NCBI RefSeq assembly: GCF_001940225.2 | Contig: NZ_CP135164.1 | Coordinates: forward strand, 3,224,001 to 3,288,000 | Reading direction: 5' to 3' | Source of the DNA: Roseburia sp. 499 | Lineage (GTDB): Bacteria > Bacillota > Clostridia > Lachnospirales > Lachnospiraceae | DNA: 64,000 bases | Shown here: positions 25,402 through 34,485 of the stretch, one piece after another | How the letters are laid out: each line of letters begins with the position of its first letter | How positions within the stretch are numbered: the stretch's first letter is position 1 | Translations under genes and position numbers: made by a program | Notes under the pieces: generated by a model | Databases searched by the model: none | What the model was told of the DNA's origin: nothing | The model's input: only the letters and a program-made list of their open reading frames with translations

Positions 25402-25441
25402 AGATTTGGGCTTTTAGAGTTATTTCTAAAAGCCTAAATTT
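25402..25441 (+). terminator. Hairpin after trpB
   Basis: GGCTTTTAGA and TCTAAAAGCC make a perfect 10-bp stem with a GTTATT loop. AT-rich flanks extend the pairing, and TAAATTTAG follows. Confidence 0.6.
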
Positions 25442-25511
25442 AGTTATTGTGAAAAGAAGTATAACATGTTAAAATACACACAAAGCATATTTTTCTAAGA
25501 TTCTGGGCGTA

Positions 25512-26389
25512 ATGCTATCCATTTTTTCTAAAGATTCTTTCATCAGAAAATCCGTGCTTTTACTCGTATCAAACATCAAAAGCAGGAGATTCTGTAAGAG
25601 CCTCTTGCAGTATCAAGGAGGACAATTATTAAGTCTGTATAATGCGGTAAACGAAACGGATTACTATAATCCTAATATGCCGTTGCGAGATTTATTTTAT
25701 ATTGCAAGACTTCTAGAAAAAATGACAACAGACCGTTCTTTATATGGCATATCATTAGTGCAGATACCAACACCAAGATTTGTGGTATTCTATAACGGAA
25801 CAGAAGAACAACCGGAACGTCAGATTTTGAAACTTTCAGATGCTTTTGAAAAGCAGATAGAAGAATCGGAAATAGAGTTGAAGGTATTAATGTTAAATAT
25901 CAATCTTGGAAAGAATAAGGAATTATTAGAAAAGTGTAGAACATTACGGGAATATATGATTTATGTAACTAAGGTACGGGAGTATGCTGTTACTATGGAT
26001 ATTCAGACAGCGGTAGAACGTGCGGTGAATGAATGTATTAAACAGGGAATTTTAAGGGATTTCTTGCTTAAGTATAAAGCGGAGGCGATTCAGATGAGTA
26101 TTTTCGAATATGATGAGGAACGAGAAATGCAACTAATTAAAGAATCTATGCGTCAGGTATACTCAAAAGAGGGCCGAGAAGAGGGGCGCAAGCAAGGATT
26201 GGAAGAAGGACGAGAAGAAGGCCGTAAACAAGGATTGGAATAAAATATACCCTATAGAATGGACACGATAAGAAGAAGGACAATCTGGAAGAGGGAATTC
26301 CGCAAACCCGCATTTTAGAAAAATTACAAAGACATTTCCAACTGAATAAAGAACAGGCGGAAATGTACTTTGAGAAATATTCAAAATAA
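25512..26389 (+). pseudogene. Broken Rpn/PD-(D/E)XK-type nuclease gene
   Basis: This resembles the Rpn-family proteins abundant in Lachnospiraceae. The family start is missing (unrelated residues replace it). The segment LLSLYNAVNETDYYNPNMPLRDLF joins parts that in intact members are separated by about 40-50 residues, and these lost residues include the catalytic Glu-x-Gln region (I split the motif as LLSLYNAVNETDY and NPNMPLRDLF). Later parts are recognisable: FVVFYNGTEEQPERQ, LMLNINLGKNKELLEKC and VNECIKQGILRDFL. The frame ends at 26243 after a Gly/Arg/Glu-rich repeat, but the family-like tail (ILEKLQRHF...AEMYFEKYSK) continues in another frame to a stop at 26389. Deletion plus frameshift make it a likely dead gene. 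Confidence 0.75.
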
Positions 26390-26410
26390 TCAAATATATA
26401 ATTATAATTT

Positions 26411-27241
26411 TCAAGGACTTATTTTATTTTTCTTCCGATATTCCCCCGCGGACATTCCGCATTGCTTCAAAAAGCACTGGGAGAAGTAACTTTGAGAGGA
26501 AAATCCGGTAAGTCGCGCAATCTCTCCGATACTGTGATCTGTTCCTATTAGTAGTTCGCAGCCGGCTTGAATTCGCTTTTTTTGCAGATAGCTGATGGGG
26601 GAGATTCCAAAGGCATTGGTAAAAATATGTACGAAATAATATTTGTTCAGGTGGGCAAGTTCTGCTAATGTATCCAGAGAAAGTTCCTCTGCATAATGGG
26701 CATCAATATAGTGCTTTATCTTGCTGCATTCCCGATTCAGGCTTTGGGTCGGGACAAGGTCATAGGAAAAACTACTATATCGGCCTAATTGTATAATAAG
26801 CACTTCTAATAATTTCTGACACGCCAATTCATAGTCTGGCTTCTTTTCTGTAATTTCCTTTAAAAGCGTAGAAAAATAAAACATTAGGTCTTGAGTATCG
26901 TTTTTACAGTGAAGGATAGTGTATTCTGAGTGGTTCGGAAAGGAAAACACGATGCCTTCGACTCCTAAAATTACATATTCTAAAGGTTTTGTATTCAGAG
27001 AAATTTCTGTATGAGATACGTTAGGATTTATCAGGACCAAGTCATCTTTTTCAATAGGAAAAACTTCATCGTCTATGACAAACTGCCCCTTTCCGCTTTT
27101 TACATAGAAAAATTCAGAGAAGTGATGACTATGCTTTAAGCTGGACCAGTCACCCTCGTATTTAGAAAAAGTAACATATAAAAGGCGGGCAGAATTACTG
27201 TCCGTAGCAGTTGTGTTAAAATGGTATCTTGCGTTTCCCAT
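26411..27241 (-). CDS. AraC-family regulator, divergent from the GH112 gene
   Basis: A 276-residue regulator with an N-terminal cupin sensor (HSHHFSEFFYVKSGKGQFVI, HTEISL) and a C-terminal AraC DNA-binding domain (LDTLAELAHLNKYYFVHIF and IGEIARLTGFSSQSYFSQCF). The start at 27241 is preceded by AAAGGAG; the in-frame ATG at 27259 is not. It is transcribed away from the phosphorylase gene with a 217-base gap, so it likely senses a sugar and controls that gene. Confidence 0.88.
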   Translation of the reverse strand: MGNARYHFNTTATDSNSARLLYVTFSKYEGDWSSLKHSHHFSEFFYVKSGKGQFVIDDEVFPIEKDDLVLINPNVSHTEISLNTKPLEYVILGVEGIVFSFPNHSEYTILHCKNDTQDLMFYFSTLLKEITEKKPDYELACQKLLEVLIIQLGRYSSFSYDLVPTQSLNRECSKIKHYIDAHYAEELSLDTLAELAHLNKYYFVHIFTNAFGISPISYLQKKRIQAGCELLIGTDHSIGEIARLTGFSSQSYFSQCFLKQCGMSAGEYRKKNKISP

Positions 27242-27458
27242 AAAACTCCTTTCCGGCATTTAGTAATGTGCAAAAATGCCTGAAGCATGTGCAAAGTTAC
27301 GGTATATTTGCATTTTAACAAGAAAAGCACAAGATAGCAATATATCTAAAAAATAGCGCAATATATGAATTGAAAAATAGATGTTTTTCCCCTATTCTGA
27401 AAGTATAAAAGAATTGTGAAAGAATACTTTTTCGCAGGAAGATTAGGAGGAGAATGCT

Positions 27459-29615
27459 ATGGGAAGGACGAAGGGACGTGTAACGATACCGACAGATGTG
27501 GATGTAATTCCGCAGACATTGGAACTGATGGAACGCTGGGGGGCGGATGCAGTCAGAGATTGTGATGGAACGGATTTTCCACCGGAATTGAAAAATGTGG
27601 ATGGAAAGATTTATTCTACTTATTATACTACCAGAAAAGACAATGAATGGGCGAAAGCAAATCCAGACGAAGTGCAGCAGATGTATTTGATGACACCTTT
27701 TTGTACCGCTGAGGGAAACAGTCTTTCTATTCACTTGATGAAAGGGCTGTACCCGGATATGTTAAAGCCGAACAGCCATGATGATATTACCCAGTGGTGG
27801 GAGGTCATAGACCGAACAACGGGAGAAGTAGTGCCTGTATCAGATTGGAGTTATGACGAGGAATCTGGAGATGTTACGATTAAGACACAGTCATTCCACG
27901 ACTATACCGTAAGCTTTTTGGCTTATATTATCTGGGACCCGGTGCATATGTACAATGCGGTGACAAATGAGTGGAAGGATGTGGAGCATCAGATTACTTT
28001 TGATGTGCGTCAACCAAAGACACACGCATTTACCATGAAACGTTTGCGTAAGTTTATCGAAGACCATCCGTATGTAAATGTATTGCGTTTTACCACATTT
28101 TTTCATCAATTTACCTTGGTGTTCGATGAACTGGCACGAGAAAAATATGTGGACTGGTACGGTTATTCTGCATCGGTAAGCCCTTATATCTTAGAGCAGT
28201 TTGAAAAAGAAGTGGGATATAAATTCCGCCCGGAATACATTATTGACCAAGGCTATTACAATGGACAGTACCGAATTCCATCTAAGGAGTATCGGGATTT
28301 TCAGACATTTCAGCGCAAAGAAGTAGCAAAGATTGCGAAAGAAATGGTAGATATTACGCATGAGTGCGGAAAAGAAGCTATGATGTTCTTAGGAGACCAT
28401 TGGATTGGAACAGAGCCGTTTATGGAGGAGTTTGCTTCTATCGGTCTGGATGCAGTGGTAGGAAGTGTGGGAAATGGTTCAACTCTTCGACTCATTAGTG
28501 ACATTGAAGGAGTAAAATATACGGAAGGACGCCTGTTGCCTTACTTTTTCCCAGATACCTTCCATGAGGGTGGCGACCCGGTAAAGGAAGCAAAGGTAAA
28601 TTGGGTAACAGCACGAAGAGCTATTTTAAGAAAACCGGTAGACCGTATCGGCTACGGCGGATATTTGAAGTTAGCACTGGATTTCCCAGAGTTCGTAGAT
28701 TATGTAGAGTCTGTGTGTGAAGAGTTCCGTGAGCTTTACAATAACGTAAAGGGTTGTACCCCTTACTGTGTAAAACGTGTGGCAGTATTAAACTGTTGGG
28801 GAAAAATGCGTGCCTGGGGCGTCCATATGGTACATCATGCCCTTTACCAGAAACAGAATTATTCTTATGCAGGCATTATTGAAGCACTTTCCGGTGCGCC
28901 ATTTGATGTAAAATTTATTAGTTTTGAGGATATTAAGGCAAATCCGAATATGTTAAAGGAAATTGACGTTATCTTAAATGTAGGAGGTGCAGATACGGCG
29001 CATACCGGAGGCGAATACTGGTGTGACCCGCAGATTGTTTCTGCTATTAAGGAATTTGTGCATCAGGGCGGTGGAATCATCGGTGTAGGTGAGCCAAGTG
29101 CTCATCAGGCAAATGGTCGTTACTTCCAACTTGCCAATGTATTTGGGGTAGAAGAGGAACGAGGGTTTACCTTAGGATATGACAAGTACAATTGGGAGAG
29201 TCATAAGCATTTTATCACGGAAGATTGTCAGGGTGAAATCGACTTTGGGGAGGGTCAGAAGAATATTTATGCACTGGAAGGAACCACGATTTTGGTAGAA
29301 AAGGAAAAAGAGGTGCAGCTGGCAGTGAATGAATTTGGACAAGGACGTGCGGTTTATATTAGCGGTCTTCCATATAGCTTTGAAAACAGCAGGCTGTTGT
29401 ACCGGGCGATTCTCTGGAGTAGTCATGAGGAAGAAAATCTTCATAGATGGTTTAGCGCGAACTATAATGTAGAAGTGCATGCCTATATTAAAAACGGAAA
29501 ATATTGCGTAGTGAATAATACCTATGAACCACAAGAAACCGTCATTTATCGCGGAGATGAAAGTAGCTTTGAATTGAAACTTGAGGCGAATGAGATACGG
29601 TGGTATCAGATTTAG
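27459..29615 (+). CDS. GH112 beta-1,3-galactosyl-N-acetylhexosamine phosphorylase
   Basis: A 718-residue enzyme that splits lacto-N-biose or galacto-N-biose with phosphate into galactose-1-phosphate and the N-acetylhexosamine. These sugars come from mucin or milk glycans. Features include GRVTIPTDVDVIPQTLELMERWGADAVRD-type start (GRVTIPTDVD then WGADAVRDCDGTDFP), YNAVTNEWKD, the WGKMRAWGVHMVHHALY region, and a C-terminal ligand-like beta domain with NVGGADTAHTGG and GGGIIGVGEPSAHQ. The length is that of the family. Some GH112 members instead use galactosyl-rhamnose, which the sequence read here cannot exclude. GGAGGAGAATGCT precedes the start. No NahK, transporter or epimerase gene is nearby. 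Confidence 0.92.
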   Translation: MGRTKGRVTIPTDVDVIPQTLELMERWGADAVRDCDGTDFPPELKNVDGKIYSTYYTTRKDNEWAKANPDEVQQMYLMTPFCTAEGNSLSIHLMKGLYPDMLKPNSHDDITQWWEVIDRTTGEVVPVSDWSYDEESGDVTIKTQSFHDYTVSFLAYIIWDPVHMYNAVTNEWKDVEHQITFDVRQPKTHAFTMKRLRKFIEDHPYVNVLRFTTFFHQFTLVFDELAREKYVDWYGYSASVSPYILEQFEKEVGYKFRPEYIIDQGYYNGQYRIPSKEYRDFQTFQRKEVAKIAKEMVDITHECGKEAMMFLGDHWIGTEPFMEEFASIGLDAVVGSVGNGSTLRLISDIEGVKYTEGRLLPYFFPDTFHEGGDPVKEAKVNWVTARRAILRKPVDRIGYGGYLKLALDFPEFVDYVESVCEEFRELYNNVKGCTPYCVKRVAVLNCWGKMRAWGVHMVHHALYQKQNYSYAGIIEALSGAPFDVKFISFEDIKANPNMLKEIDVILNVGGADTAHTGGEYWCDPQIVSAIKEFVHQGGGIIGVGEPSAHQANGRYFQLANVFGVEEERGFTLGYDKYNWESHKHFITEDCQGEIDFGEGQKNIYALEGTTILVEKEKEVQLAVNEFGQGRAVYISGLPYSFENSRLLYRAILWSSHEEENLHRWFSANYNVEVHAYIKNGKYCVVNNTYEPQETVIYRGDESSFELKLEANEIRWYQI

Positions 29616-29718
29616 GAATATTTCTTCTATTGACTCTGCATTTAGGCGCTGTTATTATGACAATAGGAGCAAGGTTTTTATCACAGTGAGCAGAAATAAT
29701 GGGAAGGTGGAAGAGGGT

Positions 29719-29868
29719 ATGAAAATTGTAGTTAGCGTTGTTTTGATTGGAGTCGTTGGTTTTGCGTATGCATATTTTTTACGCAAGACAAATGGTAATG
29801 TTGGAACAGGACTTGGCAGAAATTATATGAGGGATTATTGGGGAATTGATGAGGAAGATAAGGAATAG
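29719..29868 (+). CDS. Small single-span membrane protein
   Basis: A 49-residue protein with one membrane helix (residues 2-21: IVVSVVLIGVVGFAYAYFL) and a charged tail ending DYWGIDEEDKE. AAGGTGG lies 8 bases before the ATG. It lies between the phosphorylase and a terminator and has no recognised family. The long frame upstream of this ATG overlaps the phosphorylase end and is unlikely to be used. Confidence 0.5.
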   Translation: MKIVVSVVLIGVVGFAYAYFLRKTNGNVGTGLGRNYMRDYWGIDEEDKE

Positions 29869-29881
29869 TTTATAATGAAAT

Positions 29882-29911
29882 GGCCAGCAGATTATCTGCT
29901 GGCTGTTTTTA
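29882..29911 (+). terminator. Terminator after the GH112 region
   Basis: GCCAGCAGA and TCTGCTGGC form a perfect 9-bp stem with a 3-base loop, followed by TGTTTTTA. It lies between convergent genes. Confidence 0.85.
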
Positions 29912-29923
29912 TACCGTAAAATT

Positions 29924-30451
29924 TTATTTTACAATCCCATTTATTCCGGTTATCTTTAGTTCAGAACTGCCATCATCGTTTATGATTTCATTAAACCATA
30001 TTTCGCCGGCTGACCCCATAGAAATCCCTTCACAGTTGCAGAACATTTCCTGGCAGGTCTCAGATTCGATGGAATCTAAGAACGTTTGAGAGATATTATT
30101 ATCAATATCCAATGCCAGAAAAGCATTGCGGTCTTCATAGGTGGTTCCATTCACGAAGGCCGGATAGCATAATTCATCTGCCAAGCTGTCCCAGTCATGG
30201 GCAAGGATGAGAGAACGTATATTGGCCGCATAAGCTTCTACTTCCTGAGCAGGTAGAGAAGAGGCGGTAGCGTAGAAATCTGTTGCTGTAGTACTGGTGC
30301 TGGACTGAGCAGAATTTGTGTTACTTTTTTCAGTAGAAGAATCATTTTCTGCCTTTTTGTCAGAATTGTTTTCAGTTGCGTTTTGATTGCCACATCCCAC
30401 CGACAGGCAGATGCACAACATTGTGGTAATACATATGAATTTTTTCTTCAT
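29924..30451 (-). CDS. Lipoprotein of unknown function
   Basis: A 175-residue lipoprotein with signal peptide and lipobox (LSVGC, Cys about residue 20), a Ser/Thr/Asn-rich linker (about 21-58), then a folded domain with VEAYAANIRSLILAHDWDSLADEL and YEDRNAFLAL. It resembles the small ligand-binding-like domain of Firmicute lipoproteins, without a firm match. It begins 3 bases after the stop of the chelatase gene, so the two are co-translated. Confidence 0.65.
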   Translation of the reverse strand: MKKKFICITTMLCICLSVGCGNQNATENNSDKKAENDSSTEKSNTNSAQSSTSTTATDFYATASSLPAQEVEAYAANIRSLILAHDWDSLADELCYPAFVNGTTYEDRNAFLALDIDNNISQTFLDSIESETCQEMFCNCEGISMGSAGEIWFNEIINDDGSSELKITGINGIVK

Positions 30452-30454
30452 TGT

Positions 30455-31237
30455 TTATTCCATTTCCTTTCTTAAATGTTCCAGATAAATCTTCCTAATG
30501 TTTTCGTATTCTCCCAATCCCTTAATATGACAGACTACATCATATCCGGCAGCTTCAAAACGAGACTTCCAAGAATCTTCGTCCTTTCCTGCCATATCAT
30601 TGTTGGCATGGTCTCCGGCTACCAACATAAAGGGAGCCAGATGAACCCGTTTGGGATTAACCCGACCTACTTGGCGAATCAAAGCATCCAGATTAGGGTA
30701 AGCTTCTACGGTTCCCATAAAAGTGTTGGTATGTCCCATATCTTTTAAAGTATAGTCCAGAGCAGCGTAAACAGAGTTTACATAATGTGTCGTTCCGTGT
30801 CCCATAAATACCAGAGCATCTTCCGGTGGAATCTCTGAAAACTCTTTCATGACAGCGTTTAATACCAGATGATTGTCCTCGGTAGAAGTAAGGAGTGGAT
30901 CACCGAAGTGGATAGCCAGTTCAGGGGAAGCCATGGAAAGAATAGTGTCTTTCATGGCTTCATTTTCTAGACCATTGATGAGGTGAGTAGGTTGTACAAT
31001 TAAGTCGGTGATGCCGTCCGCCAAAATCTGTGTCATGGCTTCTTCGATGGTTGGAATACAAATATTATCTCGTTCTTTTAATATACGAATAATTACTTTA
31101 CTGGTCCATGCCTGATAGATTTTATAATTCGAAAAGGCATTTGTTACATCATCCAGTATTTTATCTATGGTTTTTTTCTTACTTTCCAGATAGCTTGTAC
31201 CAAAGCTTATCAGAAGGATTGCTTTTGGTTGTTTCAT
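30455..31237 (-). CDS. cbiK: Sirohydrochlorin cobaltochelatase, CbiK type
   Basis: A 260-residue class II chelatase that inserts cobalt into sirohydrochlorin in anaerobic cobalamin synthesis, or a metal into a related porphyrin. Family signatures are AILLISFGTSYLES at the N-terminus, PTHLINGLENEAM, MGHGTTHYVNSVY with the metal-binding His, GTVEAYP, and LAPFMLVAGDHANNDMAG. I placed the start at 31237 (AAGGAAGG 7 bases upstream); the frame upstream has no ribosome binding site and runs into the opposite promoter. It is not near other cobalamin genes here. Confidence 0.88.
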   Translation of the reverse strand: MKQPKAILLISFGTSYLESKKKTIDKILDDVTNAFSNYKIYQAWTSKVIIRILKERDNICIPTIEEAMTQILADGITDLIVQPTHLINGLENEAMKDTILSMASPELAIHFGDPLLTSTEDNHLVLNAVMKEFSEIPPEDALVFMGHGTTHYVNSVYAALDYTLKDMGHTNTFMGTVEAYPNLDALIRQVGRVNPKRVHLAPFMLVAGDHANNDMAGKDEDSWKSRFEAAGYDVVCHIKGLGEYENIRKIYLEHLRKEME

Positions 31238-31279
31238 GTGAGTACCTTCCTTTGATGGTTTCAGCACAAGTATAGCAGA

Positions 31280-31309
31280 GTGACAAAGGTACGTCAAATA
31301 TGCTATACT
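31280..31309 (+). promoter_or_regulatory. Extended -10 promoter of the patatin gene
   Basis: GTGACA (31280-31285), an 18-base spacer, and TATACT (31304-31309) preceded by TGC, giving an extended -10 (TGCTATACT). It lies in the gap between the divergent chelatase and patatin genes. Confidence 0.6.
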
Positions 31310-31350
31310 GAAAAAAATATGCATATTTGGTATAAAGAGGGAGGCAGTAT

Positions 31351-32652
31351 ATGAGAAGAGCAATCGCACTTTGTGGCGGAGGTACCAAGGGAGCCTATGA
31401 ACTGGGAGTCTGGCAGGCATTAAAGGAACTGGATATTGATTACCAGATTGTAACAGGAACCTCTATTGGCTCCATAACAGGAGCATTAATGGTGACCAGA
31501 GATTACGATATGGCTTGTGAACTTTGGAATAGCATTACACTGGAAGATGTTATGAAGGATGGTGTCAATCTTACCACTACCATTGAAGGTATGTATAATC
31601 AGAGAGAACAGATTCGTCCTTTTTTAAAAAAATATGTAAAAAATAAAGGGGCGGATATTTCACCCTTTATTGAATTTATAGATAGAATGATAGATGAAGA
31701 CAAGGTGCGTCAGTCGGATATTGATTTTGGACTGGTGACAGTGCAGGTAAGTTCCTTAAAGTCAATGGAGCTTACCAAGGAAGAAATACCAAATGGAAGG
31801 TTAAAAGACTTTATTATGGCATCGTCTTCTATTTTTCCCGTATTTCCGATGCACAAGATAGATGGAGAGACTTATTTAGATGGGTGCTATTATGATAATC
31901 TTCCGATTGATTTGGCGTTGAAAATGGGAGCTGATGAAGTAATTGCCGTAGACTTACATACCAATCCAAGCCATCCTAATTATGTAAATAAGCCGTATGT
32001 AACGTATATCAAACCAAGCCGTTCCTTGGGGACTATGCTGAATTTTGAACGTCAAATACTGGATGACAATATTCAGTTGGGGTATTATGATGCAATGAAA
32101 GTGTTCGGATGTATGATGGGGGATAAGTATCAGTTTTACGGGGAGGATTACGCGGAATACGAAGAAATAATTCGCGATTTTGTAAGCAGGGTGGCAAGAA
32201 CAGAATCCTATCTTACAGAAGGAACCTTTAGTCGTTTTGTAAAACCAGGGGATAGTAAACGTCTCTGTGGAAATATCGAAGACCATATCAGAAAAACGGA
32301 GAACTTTTATACAAGAGAAGATTATTTTACCGGAGCGGCAGAGATTTGCGGAGAAATTTTTAGCATTTCGACAAATAAAGTATGGCATTTAAAGGAATTT
32401 ATACAAGAGGTTTTGGGGAAATTAGAGGAAGAGGATGCCTATCCGGATATTGACGTATTTGATGGAAAGCCAGGAATGGAGATTACTTCTCGCCTTGCAG
32501 AATTAAAGTTGCGGGAAGATAGCGATTACATTACCGGATGTATTTATTATGGATATAAGGCGGGAAAAATAGATTTGACAGAGCAGTTGGGATTATTGAC
32601 TTTTTTGCCCTATGAATTGGCGGCGGCATTGTTTCTGTTAACGGTGGATTAA
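31351..32652 (+). CDS. Patatin-like phospholipase
   Basis: A 433-residue protein with an N-terminal patatin domain: the oxyanion GGGTKG (residues 9-14), nucleophile Ser38 in GTSIG, and catalytic Asp177 in DGCYYDN. It should hydrolyse acyl esters of lipids. The C-terminal about 200 residues are helical and have no recognised domain. GGGAGG precedes the start. It has no signal peptide or membrane helix, so the enzyme is cytoplasmic or peripheral. Confidence 0.88.
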   Translation: MRRAIALCGGGTKGAYELGVWQALKELDIDYQIVTGTSIGSITGALMVTRDYDMACELWNSITLEDVMKDGVNLTTTIEGMYNQREQIRPFLKKYVKNKGADISPFIEFIDRMIDEDKVRQSDIDFGLVTVQVSSLKSMELTKEEIPNGRLKDFIMASSSIFPVFPMHKIDGETYLDGCYYDNLPIDLALKMGADEVIAVDLHTNPSHPNYVNKPYVTYIKPSRSLGTMLNFERQILDDNIQLGYYDAMKVFGCMMGDKYQFYGEDYAEYEEIIRDFVSRVARTESYLTEGTFSRFVKPGDSKRLCGNIEDHIRKTENFYTREDYFTGAAEICGEIFSISTNKVWHLKEFIQEVLGKLEEEDAYPDIDVFDGKPGMEITSRLAELKLREDSDYITGCIYYGYKAGKIDLTEQLGLLTFLPYELAAALFLLTVD

Positions 32653-32712
32653 AGGTGTCAGAAAAGCGTTCCGTGCATATAGTATAGAGATAGAAAAAAT
32701 GGGAGAATAATT

Positions 32713-33255
32713 GTGGATTATAAACAGGAATCTTTATACGGAGCATGGGACTCCAACAGAAATAAAATGCCTTTTTATATGGCATATCCAATGCAGACTG
32801 TCTATATGGAAGAACTGGAATATGCGCGTGATATGCAGAAGCTAAAAGACATGTATTCAAAAGAAGTTCAGCAGATTCAAGAAATGGTAGAGGATGAATG
32901 TGACAAAATGGAGTATGACGGCAGCCTAATGTTTGATGAAACACCGGATCAGTTAATGCTGCGCCAGATTACAGACAGGATATACGATGCCGTTTCCGGT
33001 AAAACCATGAATGTCAGGGATTTTGAAATGGAGCAATATGAAGAAAATATGCAGGCGGAAGAACTTCCAATGGAGGGAACATTGGTGTCAGAGCGTAATC
33101 ATGAAATAAATGCGCAAAGACCGGGAAGTCCGCGTCGTCGACCGGGAATGCGTCCGCCAAGAGACAGAGGATTGGAAGACCTGATACAGGTTCTTTTATT
33201 TAATGAAATGCATCGACGCAGATGTCGTCATAAACGTTGCCGTAGATGGTGGTAA
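32713..33255 (+). CDS. Conserved Lachnospiraceae small protein, possibly spore-associated
   Basis: A 180-residue protein rich in Met, Tyr, Glu and Arg. The N-terminus (YGAWDSNRNKMPFYMAYPMQ), a central acidic helix (EVQQIQEMVEDECDKMEYDG), and a Pro/Arg-rich linker are followed by a very basic C-terminus (EMHRRRCRHKRCRRWW). The order matches a family I have seen across Clostridia without an assigned name. The composition is like spore-coat or coat-assembly proteins, which is inference. The start is GTG with GGGAG 8 bases upstream. Confidence 0.6.
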   Translation: MDYKQESLYGAWDSNRNKMPFYMAYPMQTVYMEELEYARDMQKLKDMYSKEVQQIQEMVEDECDKMEYDGSLMFDETPDQLMLRQITDRIYDAVSGKTMNVRDFEMEQYEENMQAEELPMEGTLVSERNHEINAQRPGSPRRRPGMRPPRDRGLEDLIQVLLFNEMHRRRCRHKRCRRWW

Positions 33256-33330
33256 ATTTTCTGCGGTTGTGATATACTTTTCAACTGATAGAGGAAACAG
33301 AAAGAACGATAGATAATAGAAAGGTTTCAC

Positions 33331-34485
33331 ATGGAAGAATTACAAGAACTTTTATATAAATATCTGAATCAAAGCCTTGTGCAGATTATCATCAGCAATC
33401 CAAGGAACCGGGAGGTAGCTGGAAAAATCCATCTCCGCCCGGTTCTGGTCAAGGAAGAACTGGTATTTCAAGCAAGCGAATATAAAGAGAAAAAGGTTTA
33501 TCATAAAAATTTAGTACGGGAAGATGCAATACAACAGGTGTTGTGCTGGCTGGAAGAATATCGGCAGTTAGAAGTCGTCTCTCAGTTGGGACAGGCTACG
33601 GTTCTTATCAGTAAAAAAGGTAAAATAACCGTGAAAGAGAAAAAAGCACCGGCTTGTGTAAAGCAGATAGACTTATCGCATAATAGGAAAAAGAAATATA
33701 TTTTAGATCCGGAGAAAAAAGTGGAATTTTTGGTGGATTTAGGTGTACAGACAAAGGAAGGAAAAATTGTCCATGCAAAGTATGACAATTTTCGCCAGAT
33801 TAACCGCTTTTTGGAATTCATTGAGGATATTTTACCGGAGTTACCGAAAGACAGGGAAGTAACCATATTAGATTTTGGATGCGGTAAATCCTATCTGACC
33901 TTTGCTATGTATCATTATCTGAAGGAACTAAAAGGGTATCCGGTACGGATTATTGGATTGGATTTAAAAGCAGACGTAATAGAACACTGTAATGAACTTG
34001 CGGAAAAATACGGCTATGAAGGACTTAAGTTTTTCGTAGGAGATATTGCACAGTATGAAGGAGTAGATGCAGTAGATATGGTGGTAACCCTTCATGCTTG
34101 TGATACGGCTACGGATTATGCTTTGGATAAGGCTATAAAGTGGGGAGCAAAGGTGATTTTGTCAGTGCCCTGCTGTCAGCATGAACTAAACAAACAAATA
34201 AGCAATGAATTGTTGCAACCGGTGTTGAAATATGGGTTGATAAAGGAGAGAATGGCGGCTTTGCTTACCGATGCTTTGCGTGCAGAAATCCTAGAAAGTA
34301 AGGGCTACCAGGTACAAATACTAGAGTTTATCGATATGGAACATACCCCTAAGAATATATTAATTCGTGGGGTAAAAAAGGGCAGTGAAAAAGACGGAAC
34401 AGATTACCGAAAGGTAATGGAGTTCTTTGGTGTATCTCCTACATTAGAAACTTTGCAGAACGGAAAGGACGGACAGAATGCGTAA
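33331..34485 (+). CDS. SAM-dependent methyltransferase
   Basis: A 384-residue class I methyltransferase. The SAM motif I is ILDFGCGKSYLTFAMY (about residues 181-196); motif II has IIGLDLKAD and later DMVVTLHACDTATD, as in the PF13679 group. A C-terminal SVPCCQHELN may take part in catalysis. The N-terminal about 170 residues (with VQIIISNPRNREVAGKIHLR) may recognise substrate. The next gene starts 8 bases before its stop, so the two are coupled. The substrate is unknown; RNA or protein are both possible. Confidence 0.8.
   Translation: MEELQELLYKYLNQSLVQIIISNPRNREVAGKIHLRPVLVKEELVFQASEYKEKKVYHKNLVREDAIQQVLCWLEEYRQLEVVSQLGQATVLISKKGKITVKEKKAPACVKQIDLSHNRKKKYILDPEKKVEFLVDLGVQTKEGKIVHAKYDNFRQINRFLEFIEDILPELPKDREVTILDFGCGKSYLTFAMYHYLKELKGYPVRIIGLDLKADVIEHCNELAEKYGYEGLKFFVGDIAQYEGVDAVDMVVTLHACDTATDYALDKAIKWGAKVILSVPCCQHELNKQISNELLQPVLKYGLIKERMAALLTDALRAEILESKGYQVQILEFIDMEHTPKNILIRGVKKGSEKDGTDYRKVMEFFGVSPTLETLQNGKDGQNA

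Noticed and set aside
26160..26243. Short repeats encoding EGREEGRKQGLE considered as a separate repeat element
   Set aside because: These are the usual Gly/Arg/Glu repeats at the end of Rpn-type proteins and belong to the broken gene.
27315..27734. Minus-strand frame of 139 residues over the start of the GH112 gene
   Set aside because: It overlaps the strong start of the phosphorylase, lacks a ribosome binding site, and has no recognisable motif.
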